Source of the DNA: Anaerolineae bacterium
Lineage (GTDB): Bacteria > Chloroflexota > Anaerolineae > B4-G1
Direction of reading: 5' to 3'
DNA length: 10,231 nucleotides
Assembly: GCA_030620125.1 (NCBI GenBank)
Contig: JAUXFI010000058.1
Location: 1-10,231, forward strand
Shown here: positions 1 through 6,613 of the stretch, in pieces
Layout: each line of letters begins with the position of its first letter
How positions within the stretch are numbered: position 1 is the first letter of the stretch
Translations under genes and position numbers: made by a program
The notes under the pieces: model-generated
Database searches by the model: none
What the model was told of the DNA's origin: nothing
Seen by the model: the letters and a program-made list of their open reading frames with translations, nothing else

Positions 1-2
1 GC

Positions 3-662
3 AATCCCAAGTCGCTGGCCCGGCGCGTGACCACGCTAAAGGTCTTCTTTGGCCGGCTGGCAGAGACGGAGGTGCTTGCCTTTGACCCGGCGGACGCCGT
101 GATTCACAAACCGGTGATGACGCCGCTGCCCCGGATTCTCTCCGACGTCGAGGTCGAGCAGATATTGGGGGTGACTCAGGAGCTGCGTCACGGCGAAAAG
201 CCCGATGCTCGTCCTCATCTGCTGGTGACGTTGATTCTCCACACTGGCATCAAGAGGGGCGAGTGCATGAGCATTGTGATGAATCACCTTGACTTTGGCG
301 ATCCCACCCAGCCGGTGCTATGGGTGCGCTATGCCAATCCCCGTCGTCGTCACAAGGAGCGCAAACTGCGCCTGCCGGTGTGGTGGCCGGCAGTGCTGGC
401 CGAATACCGCGCTCAGCGTCAGTTGCAGGAAGCGCTCTTTTCTTGCACTGCCCGCAACCTGGAGTACGTCCTGGCGGACGTGGCCCGGCGAGCTGAACTC
501 TCTCATGGTCTATCCTTCGAGATGCTGCGCTGGACCTGCGCGGTGCGTGACTACCGGGCGGAGATGCCGGCCGACAAGCTGCGTCAGAAATTGGGGATTT
601 CGAAAATCACCTGGCGCGAGGCGGGGGTCAAGGTCTCCCGGCTGGCCAGCCCGGCGCTGTGA
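3..662 (+). CDS. Degenerate tyrosine recombinase/integrase-like protein, 5' end outside window
   Basis: The reading frame is open to the left edge, so the start is missing; a GTG at 27 is the first internal candidate but falls inside what looks like the N-terminal SAM-like core-binding helices. The rest follows the layout of a phage-integrase catalytic domain: a box I region (TGIKRGE, 243-263), a basic beta strand with RRRHKERK, then a box II-like stretch with MLRWT and LGIS near the end. Catalysis in this family uses Arg, Lys, His-x-x-Arg, His/Trp and Tyr. Here box I Arg is Lys (252-254), the HxxR His is replaced (EMLR), LGH reads LGI, and no nucleophilic Tyr follows. Only the second Arg is clearly kept. 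I infer a catalytically dead, fully translated relative that may still bind DNA, or a decaying integrase. The stop at 660-662 faces a convergent gene. Confidence 0.68.
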   Translation, partial: NPKSLARRVTTLKVFFGRLAETEVLAFDPADAVIHKPVMTPLPRILSDVEVEQILGVTQELRHGEKPDARPHLLVTLILHTGIKRGECMSIVMNHLDFGDPTQPVLWVRYANPRRRHKERKLRLPVWWPAVLAEYRAQRQLQEALFSCTARNLEYVLADVARRAELSHGLSFEMLRWTCAVRDYRAEMPADKLRQKLGISKITWREAGVKVSRLASPAL

Positions 663-667
663 TGGGG

Positions 668-766
668 ACCCTGGCGAAGGTTTGCGAGCGGGTTTCGGGC
701 CAGAAATGCCTTTGCCCATCCCAAACTACTTTGCTGTCAGTGCTCATTCGCAACCTTCGCCAGGGT
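668..766. repeat. Inverted pair of short repeats between convergent genes (MITE-like)
   Basis: The left arm at 668-687 reads ACCCTGGCGAAGGTTTGCGA. The right arm at 748-766 is its reverse complement except for one missing T. About 60 bases separate them, and the left arm starts six bases past the recombinase stop. The right arm lies inside the 3' end of the minus-strand regulator and encodes its last residues (PTLAKVA). The pair could act as a hairpin at the convergent ends, or be terminal repeats of a roughly 99-bp miniature element. I see no convincing target-site duplication, only GGG on each side. The core CGAAGGTT recurs at 6631-6741. Confidence 0.6.
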
Positions 767-2008
767 GGGTGAGTGGCGCAGTTGCTCTTTCAGCGTCCCT
801 TCGATGTCTATCATCTTTGTTGTGCCCACGTAGGACACCGTGTGTATTTCTTCCAGCCGATCCAGAGCCTTGACGATGCCAGAGACCTCCCGAATGCACG
901 CGCGTGCCGACACAATCATCGTGCTCATGGTCTTCTGGTCAGTTGAGCCTTCCATTTCCAGGCTATCCAGTTCGAGGGAGAAGGTCATCAGCCGGTTGTT
1001 GATGTAATGGGCCAGCGTGGCGACTGTCTGCCTCAGCGCAGTCGTGGCTGCTACCTCTCGTGTGTCTCGATTCAACCGCGCGTTCTCCACCGCGACAGTT
1101 ACCCACGAGGCTAACATCGTCAACATCTCCAGGTCCTCCTGCGTGAAGGAGGGGCTTTCCAGTTCGCTCTGCTTGTTGATGACTTCGAGCACGCCAATCA
1201 CCTGGCCTTTGGCCTTTAGCGGCACGCAAAGGATTGAGCGGCAGAGGAATCCTGTGTCTCGATCTACCTGGGAGTAGAAGCGGGGGTCACGGCGCACGTT
1301 GGGGATCAGGAGTGGTTGGCCGTGCTGGGCCACCCAACCGGCGATTCCCTGGCCCGGCTTGAGGCGCAGATCAGAGAAGTGTGCCGTGTCTCCCTTGAGC
1401 GTGATCGTGAACTCTAGTTCGCCTGTTGCCTGGTCGAGGAGGAGGAGCGAGCCTGCCTCCACCTGTAGAATGTGGTTGACGTTCTCCATGACCCGCCGGA
1501 GAACCTCAGACTCCTCCAACGTGGAAGTGATAGCCTGGGCGATGTCGTGCAGGGCGACCCAGTTGTGTACCTGCCGCTGCAGTCGTCGGTTGGCCCGGGC
1601 CAGGGACTGTGTCAAATTCTCTTTCTCTCGCCGCAGCCGCTCCTCCGCCAGCGCGTTTTCGATGGCAGTCTGCACATCGTCCACGCCAAAAGGTTTTTGC
1701 AAAAAGTCTTTCGCTCCCAGGCGGAACGCCTTGAGGATCGCCTCCTCGGAGCCGTAGGCGGTCAGTATGATGGTCGGAATGTGACAGCCCCGCTCTCGTA
1801 GCAGGCTCAACAAGTCCAGCCCTGAGAGGCGGGGCAGCATCAGGTCCAACAGGAGTAGGTCAGGCTTGTCGGTCAGAGCACGCTCCAACCCTTCCTCACC
1901 ATCGCTGGCCGTCAGCACGCGGTAGCCGGCTGGCCTCAATATGGAGTCGCGGAGGAAGCACCGTATTTCATCGTCGTCTTCGACGATCAGCACGGTTTCT
2001 TGGTCCAT
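737..2008 (-). CDS. Response regulator: receiver, GAF domain, HisKA-like DHp without ATPase
   Basis: This is a 423-residue soluble signalling protein. Residues 4-120 form a CheY-like receiver with acidic pocket D11/D12, phospho-acceptor D55 (LLLLDLMLP), T83 and K105 (KPF). A short coiled coil (about 121-148) leads into a GAF domain (about 150-312), a small-ligand or dimer sensor module. Residues 320-415 resemble a histidine kinase DHp helix pair: LAHYINN at 332-338 matches an H-box, with H334 as candidate phospho-acceptor. No HATPase_c domain follows, so it cannot autophosphorylate. It may act as a phosphorelay intermediate or as a dimerising regulator that borrows a kinase. ATG at 2008 has GAGG seven bases upstream. 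It lies 101 bp behind the Roadblock regulator on the same strand, so co-transcription is likely. Its last residues are encoded by a dispersed repeat. Confidence 0.88.
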   Translation of the reverse strand: MDQETVLIVEDDDEIRCFLRDSILRPAGYRVLTASDGEEGLERALTDKPDLLLLDLMLPRLSGLDLLSLLRERGCHIPTIILTAYGSEEAILKAFRLGAKDFLQKPFGVDDVQTAIENALAEERLRREKENLTQSLARANRRLQRQVHNWVALHDIAQAITSTLEESEVLRRVMENVNHILQVEAGSLLLLDQATGELEFTITLKGDTAHFSDLRLKPGQGIAGWVAQHGQPLLIPNVRRDPRFYSQVDRDTGFLCRSILCVPLKAKGQVIGVLEVINKQSELESPSFTQEDLEMLTMLASWVTVAVENARLNRDTREVAATTALRQTVATLAHYINNRLMTFSLELDSLEMEGSTDQKTMSTMIVSARACIREVSGIVKALDRLEEIHTVSYVGTTKMIDIEGTLKEQLRHSPTLAKVANEH

Positions 2009-2109
2009 TTTCCTGCCTCACTCGGCTACGTGGGGTCAGGACAGCAGTTGTCTGATCTGTCTGACTGCCCGGTTGGTCGCGCGGCGGTAGTAGTGGCCAT
2101 GTGCGACTA
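2009..2109. other. Intergenic gap between the two regulator genes
   Basis: The 101 bases separate the upstream regulator stop from the downstream ATG on the minus strand. I see a ribosome-binding site (GAGG, 2016-2019) but no convincing promoter or terminator hairpin, which fits co-transcription. Confidence 0.5.
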
Positions 2110-3204
2110 TCACGGCTCGCGTTCTGACTGTTCGATGAATTGCATGTCCAGGTTCGCGGGGATGAGCCCCTGCGCAATGGCAGTTTCTATGTCGAATAGT
2201 TCTTGCTTCCCCCCCTCAGTCCCCCCCATAGGGGGGAGGTGAGAGAGGTTGGGTTCGAGTGTCTCCTCCTCTGGTGGGAGGTGGCTAGGTTGGAGTGCCC
2301 CTTCCTCTGGTGGGGGAGGGCTGGGGTGGGGGCTGTCTGTGAGGAGCGTATCCTGTTCTGTCATCAAGGAGGAGCCAAAGTCGGTGTCCAGGGATTGGGC
2401 TGGCGCGGGGGCCTCGGCGGTCGAGAGAATGGAGAGCAAGCCCTCAATTGTGCGCCGCGTGTAGAGCCAGACGAGACCGATGCGGCTGGCCTGGACTCGC
2501 CGGTCGTAGACCATGGTCAGAAAGAGGTTATCGCCTATGTTGGCCGAGTAGATCTCGTAGCGTGTGCCCTCGTGAAAGTTGAGGTTGACTGACTGACCAC
2601 TGCCAAAGTGGCGGGCCAGTGTGTTGGTGGTGGCGAAGCCTCCGGCCAGGAGAGAGAGTAAGGCGGCGACGTCGAGCCTCGTCGTGACTCCGACCTCTGC
2701 CAGACGTTGGCCCAGCATGTCGGCCAGGAAGATGCACTGCGCGCCGACGTCGTGGCGCAGGTCTTCCAGTTGCCGGGTGATGGCCTCGAAGGACTTGTCA
2801 GAAAGGATGGTGAAACCCGGCTGGCTGATGGCTACGTCGCGCAGCGCCTCCTGCGCGGCCTGTGTGAAATCGCCGATGTCGAATGGCTTGGTGATGTAAT
2901 GGTAGGCCTCCAGGCGGCGGGCCTCTGCCTCCACCTGGTCGCTGCCGTAGGCGGTTATGAGGATGGTGCGTGTCTGCGGGCTGGACGCTTGCACCCAGCG
3001 GATCAGTTCTAGCCCGCTGATGCCCGGCATACGCAGGTCGGTGATCAGTAGATCCACGTGGGAGCGGTTGAGCACCTCCAACGCTTCCTCTCCGGAGTGG
3101 GCGACGCTGACGCGGTAGTTCTCGTCCGAGCGCTCCATCGCCCTGCCCAGGAAGAAAGCCACTTTGGGCTCGTCGTCCACGATGAGGATGTGCCTGGTAG
3201 TCAT
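2110..3204 (-). CDS. Response regulator fused to a Roadblock/LC7 domain
   Basis: The protein is 364 residues from the ATG at 3204, chosen because GAAAGG lies six bases upstream and the receiver begins directly after it (RHILIVDDEP). Residues 5-122 form a receiver with D10/D11, phospho-acceptor D56 (LLITDLRMP), T84 and K106. Residues about 136-262 have the features of a bacterial Roadblock/LC7 (MglB-like) domain: a first helix, GAQCIFLADMLGQ, an AALLSLLAGGF helix, then HEGTRYEIY and LFLTMVYD strands. Family members dimerise and often regulate small Ras-like GTPases (MglA type); no GTPase gene is in the window. Residues about 288-335 are a proline/glutamate-rich repeat block, followed by a short conserved-looking tail. 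No DNA-binding domain is present. An in-frame upstream ATG at 3294 would add 30 residues but reads through a relic. Confidence 0.87.
   Translation of the reverse strand: MTTRHILIVDDEPKVAFFLGRAMERSDENYRVSVAHSGEEALEVLNRSHVDLLITDLRMPGISGLELIRWVQASSPQTRTILITAYGSDQVEAEARRLEAYHYITKPFDIGDFTQAAQEALRDVAISQPGFTILSDKSFEAITRQLEDLRHDVGAQCIFLADMLGQRLAEVGVTTRLDVAALLSLLAGGFATTNTLARHFGSGQSVNLNFHEGTRYEIYSANIGDNLFLTMVYDRRVQASRIGLVWLYTRRTIEGLLSILSTAEAPAPAQSLDTDFGSSLMTEQDTLLTDSPHPSPPPPEEGALQPSHLPPEEETLEPNLSHLPPMGGTEGGKQELFDIETAIAQGLIPANLDMQFIEQSEREP
2211..2340. repeat. C/G-rich palindromic and tandem repeat block inside the Roadblock regulator
   Basis: Three diverged tandem units, with spacings of 42 and then 36 bases, encode related peptides on the minus strand (HPSPPPPEEG, SHLPPEEE, SHLPPMGG). 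The end towards the gene's 3' side holds a homopolymer palindrome, seven C, ATA, six G, at 2221-2236. The base runs differ sharply from neighbouring sequence. All spacings are multiples of three, so the reading frame survives. It looks like a dispersed intergenic-type repeat that became part of the protein as a disordered linker. Confidence 0.65.
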
Positions 3205-3294
3205 AGTGCGCCTTTCAGCTTGCGCTGCTCCCGCTCTGCTTCGTACAGTTGTAGAGTCGTCGTCCATTACCAGGATTTTGTCTTGATTGGCCAT
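3201..3294 (-). pseudogene. Relic of a receiver-type gene preceding the Roadblock regulator
   Basis: From ATG 3294 the frame reads MANQDKILVMDDDSTT, the first strand and acidic pocket of a receiver, then loses resemblance. In another frame, from 3254, the sequence reads LQLYEAEREQRKLKGAL and stops at TGA 3203-3201, overlapping the ATG at 3204. That tail resembles the coiled coil that follows GAF domains in hybrid sensor proteins. The simplest reading is a receiver-plus-GAF/coil gene collapsed by internal deletion and frame shift, leaving its first 15 codons and its last 17. An AGGA motif lies just upstream of 3294, so the remnant start may still be translated, either as an N-terminal extension of the Roadblock regulator or as a leader. 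Confidence 0.55.
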
Positions 3295-3330
3295 TGTCCT
3301 ACTTCCTCGCGGGTGAGCACGGCGTGGCCT

Positions 3331-3359
3331 ATGTTACACCAGGATGGCTCTTACGGCAA
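3331..3359 (-). promoter_or_regulatory. Predicted sigma70-type promoter for the two-regulator unit
   Basis: On the minus strand, TTGCCG (3354-3359) and TAACAT (3331-3336) are separated by exactly 17 bases. Transcription would start near 3325, about 30 bases before the relic ATG at 3294. Each hexamer matches four of six consensus bases. Confidence 0.4.
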
Positions 3360-3404
3360 GTGTCAAGCATCGGGGCCGGGAGTGGTGGTGGCAGCCAACA
3401 AACC

Positions 3405-3439
3405 AAGCCGGGGAGTTCTCAAAGGGAACTCCCCGGCTT
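3405..3439 (-). terminator. Strong hairpin ending the sigma-factor operon
   Basis: The arms AAGCCGGGGAGTTCTC (3405-3420) and 3424-3439 pair over 16 bp with one G-T wobble and a three-base AAA loop. It starts 28 bases past the stop of the polymer-forming membrane protein gene. The following minus-strand sequence is only moderately T-rich (GGTTTGTTGG), so it may be an imperfect intrinsic terminator or an mRNA-stabilising hairpin. Confidence 0.72.
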
Positions 3440-3467
3440 TAGGTTGCACGGACCAGGTGTCTTTTGC

Positions 3468-4529
3468 TTATTCGCTTCTGGTTTCCTCTTGTGGTGGCTC
3501 GTGGGGTTCGGGAGTTTCGACGGGCGCCGGCGGGGACACCGGCGGGGGTGGTGTGCGGTGATCTGGGCCGTAGGGCGTCGTGCCGAAACGGGTCAATACC
3601 ACAGCGCCCAACCCCAGGCAGCCCAGGATGAAGAGTAGGAGCCACCCAAGCGGCGCCAGGCAGAAGGTAGCGGTCAGCCCTGTACCGACTAGCGTGATGA
3701 TCAGTGTCCCCAGTCCGGCGGCCCACAATGGGGCGATATCGCGGGTATTGAAGGCTTGTAGCAGCCGCTCTCCGACCAGTGCGCCGACCCCGATCCAGCC
3801 GAACAGCCCGGCCGCGCCCAGAGCGAGTGTCGCCAGCGCCGCGATCGGGGACAGGCAACACGTTATCGTCAGGGCGATGACGAGCGCAGTGACGGCTATC
3901 ACTGTGAGCAGGCCGATCCCAAGGCTGGGCCACGGGGCACCGGCCACGACTCGCCTAACCTGCTCCGTCTGATGGGGCCAGATCAACGCTACCAGCCCTG
4001 CCACTGCTGCGATTACCAGTATCGCGACTATGCTGCGTGTGGCTCTGAACATCCAGCCCAAGACCCGTTCGAGGCCAGAGACCCTGAGGGTGGGCAGGGA
4101 TGACACCGCCGGGAAGCCACGCAGTGGAATGCCCGCGACGATACTCCCGTCCACGCGGGCTTGTTCTTCCTGCTCAAGCTCGCAATTCCAACTGCATACC
4201 ACGTCCCCCTCCACTTGGGCGTCGTCGCCCAGGTAGATATCCCCGCCGGAAACGACCAGGTCCTTCTCAATGGTGCCCTCCACGTCAGCATTTCCGTTCC
4301 AGACGATGACGGAACCTTCGACGCAACTGCTAGGCTCCAGGGTCACGTCGCCGTTGAAAACGATCAGGTCTCCATCCAGCCGCTGGCCCTCTTCTAGCGT
4401 GTAATCCTCGTTCCAGATGACGACGCCGTCGTCGTCTGGTGGATCACTGTCTGCCAGGACAGGCGTGGCGGGGAGCAGTAGCACTGCAGCCAGCAGCAAG
4501 ATGAGCCAGGTAAAGCGTCGTCTGTGCAT
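3468..4529 (-). CDS. Secreted bactofilin-like (polymer-forming) domain with polytopic membrane domain
   Basis: The 353-residue protein starts at an ATG with GGAGGTG five bases upstream. Residues 1-26 form a signal peptide (RRR, hydrophobic core, PVLA). Residues about 36-132 hold short beta-strand repeats of the kind LDGDLIVFNGDVTLE, VEGSVIVWNG, IEKDLVVSGGDIYLG and VEGDVVCSWN, as in bactofilin-like polymer-forming beta-helices, here placed outside the membrane. Cysteines at 69, 112 and 116 could form a disulfide. About five hydrophobic segments follow (about 166-184, 203-226, 229-253, 267-287, 292-312). The tail (319-353) is rich in proline and glutamate. It is the last gene of the sigma operon, 22 bases behind the lipoprotein. 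A structural or envelope-stabilising role is inferred; no enzymatic motif is visible. Confidence 0.72.
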   Translation of the reverse strand: MHRRRFTWLILLLAAVLLLPATPVLADSDPPDDDGVVIWNEDYTLEEGQRLDGDLIVFNGDVTLEPSSCVEGSVIVWNGNADVEGTIEKDLVVSGGDIYLGDDAQVEGDVVCSWNCELEQEEQARVDGSIVAGIPLRGFPAVSSLPTLRVSGLERVLGWMFRATRSIVAILVIAAVAGLVALIWPHQTEQVRRVVAGAPWPSLGIGLLTVIAVTALVIALTITCCLSPIAALATLALGAAGLFGWIGVGALVGERLLQAFNTRDIAPLWAAGLGTLIITLVGTGLTATFCLAPLGWLLLFILGCLGLGAVVLTRFGTTPYGPDHRTPPPPVSPPAPVETPEPHEPPQEETRSE

Positions 4530-4552
4530 TATCTCACCTCCGTGGGCTGTGT

Positions 4553-5458
4553 CTAGTCATTGGATACTTTGATGAGGCGCAGGTTGCCGATGCCCGTCGT
4601 GACCTGGATGTGCAATTCTATGTCCGCCTCGCCGAAGGCATCGTTGACATAGTCGCCATCCAAACGCTGCCAGCCGGATGCGTCAACGTTCATCAGCCCG
4701 CCCTCGGTCTCAACCCGCACGCCCACGTCGTCGGGCAGGCGCAGGGTGACCGCGCCGACGCCGGCTGTGATCTGCACGTCGGCTGAACGGGGCCAATTTC
4801 CCGCAAAGTCCAGGGTCATGTCGCCAACCCCACCCTGAACCTCCACTCGCTCCGGGCCGGCGTTGCCGATGCCGGTTATCTCCAGTTTGGAGGCCCCAGC
4901 ATCTAGCGTGAGATCGCTCATCTTGGCCTTATTCGGCTCGCCGAAGTGCACGTCAAAGGTTCCCGCGCCTACGTCCAGGTCAAGTGATGTCAGTTGCAGC
5001 CCGGTAAAGTCGAGATTACTATCCCCGGCGCCGATCTTGAGGTTCATATCGAGCGGTACATCGGGCGAGAACTCGAGCTTCCACTCGTTGCGCGTGTTTC
5101 CGGTAGGAATGCCCCAGTCCTCTTTATCAAAGCTGCCCTGCTCGATGGTCAGCGCGCCGTCCTCGTAGGTCACCTTTGGTTGCCATTGCTCGATGTTGTA
5201 GCAAAAGTGGCCAGAGAGTAGTTGATCGGAGACTCCGGCCTCAATCTCTAGTTCGCCAGCGCCGAAGAAGATATCGGCGGTGACCATTTTGGCTCCCGAC
5301 AGGGGAATGGTTACTTGCGTGTCCTGCACTTCCCCGACCTGGATGGTTGGCACGTTGATTTCGATGTCTGACAAGTCTGGCAACTGCGGCATTGTGCAGC
5401 ACGCGATGCTACTGCCAATCAGCAAAAGTGCTGCCAGCATAAGTGTAATGTGTTTCAC
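4553..5458 (-). CDS. Toast-rack/GAG-repeat putative lipoprotein
   Basis: I choose GTG 5458 (301 residues) because AGGAGGT sits four bases upstream and the hydrophobic signal follows directly; a start at 5497 would place 13 residues and the Shine-Dalgarno inside the gene. Residues 1-19 are a signal sequence ending SIA-C20, a plausible though not ideal lipobox. From residue 62 onward come repeating beta-strand units built round GAG-like turns: FGAGELEIE, IGAGDSNLDF, VGAGTFDVHF, AGASKLEI, GGVGDMTLDF, AGVGAVTLRL. This pattern matches the toast-rack/DUF4097-like family of envelope-associated proteins, whose biochemical role is poorly defined. It lies between the anti-sigma gene (49-base gap) and the polymer-forming protein gene, so it is probably an envelope component induced by the ECF sigma factor. 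Confidence 0.75.
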   Translation of the reverse strand: MKHITLMLAALLLIGSSIACCTMPQLPDLSDIEINVPTIQVGEVQDTQVTIPLSGAKMVTADIFFGAGELEIEAGVSDQLLSGHFCYNIEQWQPKVTYEDGALTIEQGSFDKEDWGIPTGNTRNEWKLEFSPDVPLDMNLKIGAGDSNLDFTGLQLTSLDLDVGAGTFDVHFGEPNKAKMSDLTLDAGASKLEITGIGNAGPERVEVQGGVGDMTLDFAGNWPRSADVQITAGVGAVTLRLPDDVGVRVETEGGLMNVDASGWQRLDGDYVNDAFGEADIELHIQVTTGIGNLRLIKVSND

Positions 5459-5507
5459 CTGTACCTCCTGTGACAAAATGTCATTTGCAAACTGCAAGCC
5501 TGTGTTG

Positions 5508-6038
5508 TTACACTGCTCGGACGCGGCGCAGCGCGCCTATCCAGAGACCGTTTAGCATTAGCGCCATCACCAGGCTGCCCAGGCCGAGGCAGGCGATAGG
5601 GACGGCGAATTGTCCTGCCAGCACCAGCAACGTCCGGCCTAGCGCTCCCAGGAGGGCCAGGAACTGGATGAGGGTCTCTGGGCCGCCGCTCAACAGCGTT
5701 GGTGCCAGGCCTATCGCACCCAATAACCCGCCAAAGGCCGGGGCCAGCACGAGCAGCGCCAGCGCCACTGTCCCCAATGCCAGCGCCGTACCACCGATGA
5801 TCGCCCGACGCGCCTGACCCCTCCGGTTGAGGCGGGCCATAACCTGTACCCGCAGGCGGACCGGTGCGCGGACCATCGGGGCGGGGGCCAGCAGGCGGTC
5901 GAGTGCCTGGAATCCATACCACTCGGCCTGACAAACGCTGCACGCGGCCAGGTGGTTTTCCAGGAGGGCCACCTCTGTGCCGTCGAGGAGGCCGTCCAGT
6001 TGTGCCGACATCATTTCGCCAGCCTGCTCACAACGCAT
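5508..6038 (-). CDS. Zinc-finger anti-sigma factor, integral membrane
   Basis: The 176-residue protein carries an N-terminal anti-sigma zinc domain: C3, then H29-x3-C33-x2-C36 (HLAACSVCQ), the classic ZAS layout that grips ECF sigma factors. Hydrophobic segments at about 79-100, 124-142 and 146-168 anchor it in the membrane, with a possible further segment at 101-116. No large extracytoplasmic sensor domain is visible, so sensing would be within the membrane or by partner proteins, possibly the two envelope genes downstream. The ATG at 6038 has GGAG nine bases upstream and overlaps the sigma stop by 11 bases, which suggests translational coupling to keep the pair balanced. Confidence 0.88.
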   Translation of the reverse strand: MRCEQAGEMMSAQLDGLLDGTEVALLENHLAACSVCQAEWYGFQALDRLLAPAPMVRAPVRLRVQVMARLNRRGQARRAIIGGTALALGTVALALLVLAPAFGGLLGAIGLAPTLLSGGPETLIQFLALLGALGRTLLVLAGQFAVPIACLGLGSLVMALMLNGLWIGALRRVRAV

Positions 6039-6603
6039 CGTCAGTTTCTCCTTGCATCATCTTTGCCAGGCCGCGCCGGGCGCGGAAGAGCCGCGATTTG
6101 ACCGCGCTCACCGTCATGTCCAGCGTCTCGGCGATCTCCTCGTAGGAATAGTCGTACCAGTAGCGGAGCGTGATCGCTGCCCGGTCGGCGGGCGAAAGAG
6201 CCGCCAGCAGCTGTTGTATCTGTTCTTCTCGCTCTCGCTGCGCCACGACGGTCTCTGGGTTGGGACTGGCACTTGTCAACTGGACGGGCGCGGCGATCTC
6301 GTCCTCAAAAGGCAGCCAGGCGATCCGCCGGCGGCGCAACCGGTCAATGCAATAGTGGGAGGCGATGGACAGCAGCCAGGAACGGAAAGGGCGCTGCGGG
6401 TCGTAACTGCGCAGGTGGGTGTAGACCCGCAAGAATGTCTCCTGCGCGGCTTCCTCGGCCTCGGCTGCGTTGCCCAGCATCCGATAGGCCAGGTTGTAAA
6501 CGGGCGTCTCGTAGGATGTGACCAGGTGCCCAAAGGCGATCTGGTCCCCCTCCCGTGCCAGTTGGATCCAATCAGCCTCGCTGGTCACACGTGTGTGCTC
6601 CAC
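6028..6603 (-). CDS. ECF-family RNA polymerase sigma factor
   Basis: This 191-residue sigma-70 family protein has only regions 2 and 4. Region 2 spans about 24-92 (YNLAYRMLGN, AEEAAQETFLRVY, FRSWLLSIASHYCIDRLRRR), which binds core polymerase and the -10 element. Region 4 spans about 131-182 (LSPADRAAITLRYW, YEEIAETLDMTVSAVKSRLFRAR), the helix-turn-helix for the -35 element. The start is uncertain. GTG 6603 sits almost at the predicted transcription start, giving a leaderless message; GTG 6588 would lose five residues but has GGAG nine bases upstream. It heads a four-gene operon with its cognate anti-sigma factor. I see no extra C-terminal domain. Confidence 0.92.
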   Translation of the reverse strand: MEHTRVTSEADWIQLAREGDQIAFGHLVTSYETPVYNLAYRMLGNAAEAEEAAQETFLRVYTHLRSYDPQRPFRSWLLSIASHYCIDRLRRRRIAWLPFEDEIAAPVQLTSASPNPETVVAQREREEQIQQLLAALSPADRAAITLRYWYDYSYEEIAETLDMTVSAVKSRLFRARRGLAKMMQGETDDAL

Positions 6604-6613
6604 TCAACTCTAT

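Noticed and set aside
289..873. A 194-codon plus-strand frame overlapping the recombinase and the GAF regulator end
   Set aside because: Its product is a Cys/Arg/Pro-rich frame-shifted copy of the recombinase region; the main frame carries the box I and II resemblance.
3361..3366. Perfect TTGACA on the minus strand as the -35 box of the regulator promoter
   Set aside because: It lies 24 bases from TAACAT, too far for a sigma70 spacer; TTGCCG at 3354-3359 gives 17.
5459..5497. Upstream ATG at 5497 for the toast-rack lipoprotein
   Set aside because: It would place the strong AGGAGGT inside the gene and add 13 residues ahead of the signal peptide; GTG 5458 fits better.
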